From Candidatus Aminicenantota bacterium (GTDB taxonomy: Bacteria > Acidobacteriota > Aminicenantia > Aminicenantales > JAFGBC01): a stretch of 9,415 nt of DNA. Location: the NCBI GenBank assembly GCA_016933355.1, contig JAFGBC010000116.1:1-9415 (forward strand), read 5' to 3'. The translations under genes were made by a program, and so were the position numbers. Of this stretch, positions 5,704 through 9,415 are shown piece by piece. The notes below the pieces were generated by a model, which worked only from the letters and a program-made list of their open reading frames with translations, ran no database searches and was not told the DNA's origin. How positions within the stretch are numbered: the stretch's first letter is position 1; every line of letters begins with the position of its first letter.

Positions 5704-6192
5704 GTGGCTGATAAAAAACAAGACGTCCCGACCATCATCCGCAAGCACAAGAGCCTCAAGAAGAACCTAGTCGCCATCCTCCTCGACATCCAGGCCCAGC
5801 ACAACTACCTTTCCCCCGAATCGCTGCGGGTGGTCGCCGACGCCTTGAGGATGCCGCTCATCGACGTCCTGGGCGTCGCCACCTTCTACCGCGCCTTCAG
5901 CCTGACGCCGCGCGGCGAGCACACCTGCCTGGTCTGCATGGGCACCGCCTGCCACGTCCGGGGCGGGCCGAAGATCCTCGAGGAGTTCGAGCGTCGGCTC
6001 GAGATCGAGCCCGGCCAGACGACCAAGGACGGACAGGTTACCCTGGAAACGGTCGCCTGCCTCGGCTGCTGCGCGATCGGCCCCGTCGTCGTCGTTGACG
6101 GCGAGTACCACGGACATGCCACCATCCGCAGGGTCGGAAAGATCCTGGAAAAGTATTATAAGCCGAGTCCGTCCGACAGCCCGGCGTCGTGA
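5704..6192 (+). CDS. nuoE: NuoE/HndA/HydC-like thioredoxin-fold 2Fe-2S subunit
   Basis: 162 residues, close to the usual 24-kDa subunit length. A helical N-terminal part ends in DVLGVATFYRAF, the standard NuoE segment. The 2Fe-2S ligands are Cys78 and Cys83 (CMGTACHVRG) and Cys119 and Cys123 (CLGCCAIGPVV). Extra cysteines sit at 75 and 122, the latter where most relatives have Ala. The subunit relays electrons between the NuoF flavin site and partner iron-sulfur subunits. Translation begins with GTG, set by GGAGG at 5692-5696, seven bases upstream. It is the first gene of an operon with a HndB-like, a NuoF-like and a HoxU-like gene, which suggests a soluble NAD(P)-linked diaphorase module. 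No membrane Nuo subunits are present in the window, so complex I membership is unlikely. Confidence 0.9.
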   Translation: MADKKQDVPTIIRKHKSLKKNLVAILLDIQAQHNYLSPESLRVVADALRMPLIDVLGVATFYRAFSLTPRGEHTCLVCMGTACHVRGGPKILEEFERRLEIEPGQTTKDGQVTLETVACLGCCAIGPVVVVDGEYHGHATIRRVGKILEKYYKPSPSDSPAS

Positions 6193-6197
6193 GGAGG
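6191..6197 (+). promoter_or_regulatory. Ribosome binding site that fixes the HndB-like start
   Basis: GAGGAGG lies six bases before ATG 6204. An in-frame GTG at 6189 would place the start ahead of this site, so 6204 is preferred. Confidence 0.6.
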
Positions 6198-6203
6198 TTG
6201 AAC

Positions 6204-6689
6204 ATGGCCATGCCAGCCAAGAAATCCGTCGTCAAGAAGCCGGCCAAGCCCAAAGCCGCCAAGCCGAAAGCCAAATCCGCCGCCAAGGCCGCTGCGTCGG
6301 AGCCGATCAAGAAACTCCGTATCCAGGACCTGGAACGGATCCGCGATAAAGCCCGGTCCCTGGCCACGATCCGGAACAGCGAGGGCCGGGCCAAGGTCAC
6401 CGTCCATATGGGGACCTGCGGCATCGCGGCCGGCGCCCGCGACATCATGGACGCCCTCCTCGACGAGATGCGGAAGAGGGACGTCAACGACGTCATCGTC
6501 ACGACCTCGGGCTGCGCCGGGTTCTGCAACCGCGAGCCGATGGCGACCGTTGAGATCAAGGACCAGCCGCCGGTCAAGTACGTCGACCTGACGCCGGACA
6601 AGATCCGCAAGATCCTTGCCGAACACGTCCTGGGCGGCCAGATCGTCGCCAAGTGCGCCCTGGCCGTCGGCAGCGAAACCTTGTACTGA
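6204..6689 (+). CDS. HndB-like thioredoxin-fold 2Fe-2S protein with Lys/Ala/Pro-rich tail
   Basis: 161 residues. From about residue 40 the protein matches the small 2Fe-2S subunit found between NuoE-like and NuoF-like genes in NADP-reducing hydrogenase operons (HndB type). The marks are VTVHMGTCGIAAGARDIMDAL with Cys72 and TTSGCAGFCNREP with Cys104 and Cys108. A fourth cysteine is at 151, outside the usual place. Whether a complete 2Fe-2S site forms from these ligands is unclear. Residues 6-32 are a low-complexity stretch of Lys, Ala and Pro, highly basic and probably disordered. A likely role is electron transfer inside the diaphorase complex. The start at 6204 follows a good GAGGAGG; a second ATG at 6210 is possible. 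The spacing to the next gene is nine bases. Confidence 0.8.
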   Translation: MAMPAKKSVVKKPAKPKAAKPKAKSAAKAAASEPIKKLRIQDLERIRDKARSLATIRNSEGRAKVTVHMGTCGIAAGARDIMDALLDEMRKRDVNDVIVTTSGCAGFCNREPMATVEIKDQPPVKYVDLTPDKIRKILAEHVLGGQIVAKCALAVGSETLY

Positions 6690-6698
6690 GGGGGATCC

Positions 6699-8516
6699 TT
6701 GAAACAACACCGCACCCACTTGCTCGTCTGCGCCGGGACCGGCTGCGTCTCCTGCGGATCTTTTAAAATTAAGGAAGCCCTCGAACAGGAGGTCCTCAAG
6801 CGGAATCTCCAGGACGAGGTCCTGGTCATCGCCACGGGCTGCAACGGCTTCTGCGAGCGGGGCCCGATCCTCCTCGTCCAGCCGGACGGCGTCTTCTACC
6901 AGAAGCTCACGGTCGAGGACATCCCCCGCCTGGTCGAGGAGCACCTCCTCAAGGGCAGGCCCGTCAAGAAGCTGATGTACGTGCCCCCCGCCAAGAAAGA
7001 GCCGATCCCCAAGATGAAGGATATCGAGTTCTTCAAGCACCAGCGGCTCATCGTCCTGCGCAACCGCGGCCGGATCGATCCGGAGAAAATCGAAGAATAC
7101 ATCGGCTTCGACGGCTACGAGGCCATGGCCAAGGCCTTGACCAAGATGACGCCCGAGGAGATCGTCGCCGAGATCACGGCCTCCGGGCTGCGGGGCCGGG
7201 GCGGCGCCGGCTTCCCGACGGGGAAGAAATGGGAGGCCTGCCGCCGCGAAAAGGCGACGCCCAAATACCTGATCTGCAACGGCGACGAAGGCGACCCGGG
7301 AGCGTTCATGGACCGATCCGTCCTGGAAGCCGACCCTCACGCCGTCCTGGAGGGGATGATCATCGGCGCCAAGGCGATCGGGGCCGCCAAGGGGTTCATT
7401 TACATCCGGAACGAGTATCCGCTGGCCCTCCAGCGTATGGAGATCGCCATCGGCCAGGCCCGGGCGTACGGGCTGCTGGGCGACGACATCCTGGGGACCG
7501 GCTTCGATTTCGACCTCGAGATCGTCCAGGGGGCGGGCGCCTTCGTCTCCGGTGAGGAATCCGCCCTCATGGCCTCCGTCGAGGGGCGGATCGCCATGCC
7601 CCGACAGCGCCCGCCCTATCCCGCGCAGAAGGGTCTCTGGGGAAAGCCGACCACGATCAACAACGTCGAGACCTGGGCGACGGTCCCCAATATCATCAGG
7701 CGCGGCGCCGAGTGGTTCGCCGGCCTCGGCACCGCGACGAGCAAAGGGACGAAGATCTTCTCGCTGGTCGGGAAGATCAACAATACCGGCCTGGTCGAGG
7801 TCCCGATGGGTATCAGCCTCAAGGACATCGTCTACGGCATCGGCGGCGGTATCCCCAATGGCCGCGAGTTCAAGGCCGTCCAGATCGGCGGGCCGTCGGG
7901 CGGCTGCATCCCCCGCAAGCTCCTCGACCTGCCCGTCGATTACGAAAGCCTGACCGAGGCCGGGGCCATGATGGGCTCGGGCGGCATGATCGTCATGGAC
8001 GACAAGACCTGCATGGTCGACGTCGCCAAATATTTCATGAACTTCCTGCGCGACGAATCCTGCGGCAAGTGCGTCTCCTGCCGGGAGGGCACGCAGCGGA
8101 TGTGGGAGATCCTCAAGGACATCACGGAAGGCAAGGGCAAGGAGAGCGACCTCGATCTCCTCGAAGAGCTCGCCCAGACCTGCAAGGACGCCTCGATGTG
8201 CGGGCTGGGCCAGACGGCCGCTAATCCGGTCCTGTCCACCCTCCGCCATTTCCGCCACGAGTACGAGGCCCATATCACGGACAAGCGCTGCCCGGCCGGC
8301 GTCTGCAAAGCCCTCATCCGCTACCTGGTTATCGCCGAGAAGTGCACCGGCTGCCTGTCCTGCAAGAACGCCTGCCCGACGCAGGCCATCAAGGGAACCC
8401 GCGCGGACATCCACTCGATCGACCAGTCCAAGTGCATCAAGTGCGGCGCCTGTCTCGAAGCCTGCCATTTCGACGCGATCGAAACGCGGCGCGACGAGGC
8501 CATCCAAATCATCTGA
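6699..8516 (+). CDS. nuoF: NuoF/HydB/HndC-like NAD(P)H- and FMN-binding iron-sulfur subunit
   Basis: 605 residues, the size of HydB/HndC and longer than NuoF. Four parts follow in order. First is an N-terminal thioredoxin-like 2Fe-2S domain with Cys11, 16, 48 and 52. Second is the NuoF flavin domain with NAD(H) motif GRGGAGFPTG at 166-175, CNGDEGDPGAFMDR, and GAGAFVSGEESAL before TTINNVETWATVPNI. Third, after an SLBB region, is a 4Fe-4S site with Cys455/458/461 (SCGKCVSCREG) and Cys501. Fourth are two C-terminal 4Fe-4S ferredoxin motifs, Cys549/552/555/559 and Cys579/582/585/589. This subunit oxidises or reduces NAD(P)H with FMN and passes electrons to clusters; relatives serve in electron-bifurcating or NADP-reducing hydrogenases. 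Translation appears to start at TTG 6699, with AGGGGG four bases upstream; no better start is seen before Cys11. The NAD or NADP preference cannot be read by eye. Confidence 0.93.
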   Translation: MKQHRTHLLVCAGTGCVSCGSFKIKEALEQEVLKRNLQDEVLVIATGCNGFCERGPILLVQPDGVFYQKLTVEDIPRLVEEHLLKGRPVKKLMYVPPAKKEPIPKMKDIEFFKHQRLIVLRNRGRIDPEKIEEYIGFDGYEAMAKALTKMTPEEIVAEITASGLRGRGGAGFPTGKKWEACRREKATPKYLICNGDEGDPGAFMDRSVLEADPHAVLEGMIIGAKAIGAAKGFIYIRNEYPLALQRMEIAIGQARAYGLLGDDILGTGFDFDLEIVQGAGAFVSGEESALMASVEGRIAMPRQRPPYPAQKGLWGKPTTINNVETWATVPNIIRRGAEWFAGLGTATSKGTKIFSLVGKINNTGLVEVPMGISLKDIVYGIGGGIPNGREFKAVQIGGPSGGCIPRKLLDLPVDYESLTEAGAMMGSGGMIVMDDKTCMVDVAKYFMNFLRDESCGKCVSCREGTQRMWEILKDITEGKGKESDLDLLEELAQTCKDASMCGLGQTAANPVLSTLRHFRHEYEAHITDKRCPAGVCKALIRYLVIAEKCTGCLSCKNACPTQAIKGTRADIHSIDQSKCIKCGACLEACHFDAIETRRDEAIQII

Positions 8517-8524
8517 GAGGGACC

Positions 8525-9262
8525 ATGATCACCTTCCGCATGAACAACCTGACGGTCCAGGCCGAGCCGGGCTCGACGATCCTGGAGACGGCCCGCTTCT
8601 ACGGCCTGAAGATCCCGACGCTCTGCTTCCACGAGGGGCTGACGTCCTGGGGCGGCTGCCGCCTGTGCGTCGTGGAGATCGGCGAGGGCACCCGAGCGAA
8701 ACTCGTCTCCTCCTGCACCTATCCGGTCGAGGAGGGGCTGGTCGTCCGGACCGACACGAAGCGAGTCTGGGCGGCCCGGCGCATGATGATCGAGCTCATG
8801 CTCGCCATGGCGCCCGGCTCCAAGGTCCTCCAGGACCTCGCCTCCGAGTTCGGCGTCACCCGGGTCCGCTTCAAGCCCAAGAACGAGGAATGCATCCTAT
8901 GCGGCTTGTGCGTCCGGATGTGCGCCGAGCAGATGGACGCCAAGGCGATCGGGTTCCAGAACCGCGGCCACCAGCGCAAGATCGCGACCCCCTTCAACAT
9001 CAAGAACCCCGAATGCCGGCTGTGCGGCGGCTGCATCTACATCTGTCCCGCCTGCCAGCTCCGCTGCCAGGGGCCCCAGGCCGAAACGACCCTTTGCAAC
9101 GCTTGCCTGACCATGGCCCCGACCTGCCTGGACCACTACGACGACCTCCAGTGCTGGATGTACGACAACGGCCAGTGCGGGACGTGCGTCCGCGAGAAGT
9201 CCGCGGCGGGGAAAATAGCGGAAACAACGGCTGCATCGCACCATGAGCCGAAAGTCCGATAG
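8525..9262 (+). CDS. HoxU/NuoG-N-terminal-like iron-sulfur subunit, His-Cys cluster site lost
   Basis: 245 residues. The N-terminal plant-type 2Fe-2S domain has Cys34, 45, 48 and 64. Two 4Fe-4S motifs follow at Cys123/126/129/133 and Cys164/167/170/174. Between them NuoG and HoxU normally hold a His-plus-three-Cys 4Fe-4S site. Here the equivalent stretch reads MIELMLAMAPGSKVLQDLASEFG and has no cysteine or histidine, so that cluster is probably absent. After Cys174 more cysteines come at 177, 181, 191, 194, 201, 210, 218 and 221, forming an unusual tail. There is no H-cluster or molybdopterin domain. It probably connects the NuoEF-like diaphorase to a catalytic partner. GAGAGG at 8515-8520 supports the ATG at 8525; the open frame extends upstream only inside the NuoF-like gene. 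The next gene follows after 31 bases. Confidence 0.85.
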   Translation: MITFRMNNLTVQAEPGSTILETARFYGLKIPTLCFHEGLTSWGGCRLCVVEIGEGTRAKLVSSCTYPVEEGLVVRTDTKRVWAARRMMIELMLAMAPGSKVLQDLASEFGVTRVRFKPKNEECILCGLCVRMCAEQMDAKAIGFQNRGHQRKIATPFNIKNPECRLCGGCIYICPACQLRCQGPQAETTLCNACLTMAPTCLDHYDDLQCWMYDNGQCGTCVREKSAAGKIAETTAASHHEPKVR

Positions 9263-9293
9263 ATACGTCGGGAAATAAGAAGGAGGAACGGAT

Positions 9294-9415
9294 ATGTCTT
9301 ACACGAAGCTCAATCGAAGCGCGGCGACACTGACCAAGAACCGGACCGAGGGATCGATCAGCCCCTTCAGCGGGATGTGCGTGACTTGCGTCGACGGCTG
9401 CATCGGGATGTGCGA
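9294..9415 (+). CDS. Probable FMN-binding glutamate synthase-related protein, N-terminus (cut by window edge)
   Basis: Only 40 residues are visible, beginning MSYTKLNRSAATLTKNRTEG and continuing to a cysteine cluster CVTCVDGCIGMC (Cys at spacing 2, 3 and 3). A strong AGGAGG at 9281-9286, seven bases before ATG, fixes the start. From memory of the family, this beginning resembles glutamate synthase-related proteins of anaerobes with the FMN/Fe-S synthase domain, but there is too little sequence to be firm. It does not resemble the start of an [FeFe] hydrogenase catalytic subunit, which usually opens with a 2Fe-2S ferredoxin domain. If correct, it would be the catalytic partner of the diaphorase operon and would link it to glnA. 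Any other cysteine-rich oxidoreductase remains possible. Confidence 0.55.
   Translation, partial: MSYTKLNRSAATLTKNRTEGSISPFSGMCVTCVDGCIGMC

Noticed and set aside
5526..5711. A 61-codon open frame in the diaphorase leader, considered as a leader peptide
   Set aside because: There is no ribosome site, its composition is Arg/Ser-rich like non-coding GC-rich sequence, and it runs past the well-supported GTG start at 5704.
6189..6203. GTG at 6189 as the start of the HndB-like gene
   Set aside because: The GAGGAGG at 6191-6197 lies inside that extension and is ideally placed for the ATG at 6204.
6156..8507. A 783-codon open frame on the minus strand opposite the NuoE/HndB/NuoF genes
   Set aside because: It lies antisense to clearly conserved iron-sulfur genes, its product is a low-complexity Asp/Val/Leu/Gly mix with no domain, and such frames are expected opposite GC-rich codons.
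8342..8524. Upstream extension of the HoxU-like gene to 8342
   Set aside because: The extra codons lie out of frame within the ferredoxin motifs of the NuoF-like gene, while ATG 8525 has a ribosome site and begins exactly with a plant-type ferredoxin fold.
1..9415. Mobile elements, CRISPR arrays, tRNA or rRNA genes
   Set aside because: No transposase, no terminal or direct repeats, no repeat-spacer pattern and no tRNA- or rRNA-like sequence was seen on either strand.

Overview
The window is GC-rich bacterial DNA, apart from one AT-rich control region at about 80-180. The gene content (NAD-linked flavin/iron-sulfur subunits, an [FeFe]-hydrogenase-like protein, many cysteine clusters, no oxygen-linked enzymes) points to a strict anaerobe. 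The style would fit Candidatus Aminicenantes, a syntrophic delta-proteobacterium or a similar lineage, but the sequence alone does not settle this. Apart from the first 65 bases, all genes read on the plus strand.

Left end (1-1653): the start of an Lrp/AsnC-type regulator on the minus strand diverges from a class I glutamine synthetase (glnA). The AT-rich gap holds two back-to-back promoters, and a perfect 17-bp palindrome lies between their -35 boxes. This is a likely shared operator.

Middle (1680-5441): a promoter whose -35 lies in the stem-loop after glnA drives six tightly coupled genes. In order they are a DRTGG protein, an RsbW-like ATPase, an [FeFe]-hydrogenase-like iron-sulfur protein resembling sensory (HydS-type) hydrogenases, a second DRTGG protein, a PHP phosphoesterase and a histidine-kinase-like ATPase. 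Each gene pair overlaps by 1 or 4 bases. This set is known beside NAD-linked [FeFe] hydrogenase operons of anaerobes, where it is thought to sense redox state or H2.

Right end (5483-9415): a strong extended -10 promoter and a ~185-nt structured leader precede a NuoE-like subunit, a HndB-like 2Fe-2S subunit, a NuoF-like flavoprotein with added iron-sulfur domains, and a HoxU/NuoG-N-like ferredoxin subunit. The next gene, cut by the window edge, begins like an FMN-type glutamate synthase-related protein and not like the expected hydrogenase catalytic subunit.

Taken together, the window looks like a nitrogen-assimilation locus: GlnA makes glutamine, a diaphorase of the HydB/HndABC type could feed NAD(P)H electrons to a glutamate-synthase-like enzyme, and a hydrogenase-derived redox sensor sits between them. 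The pairing of that sensor and diaphorase with a GltB-like protein is the most unusual point. It is inference and depends on what lies past 9415.
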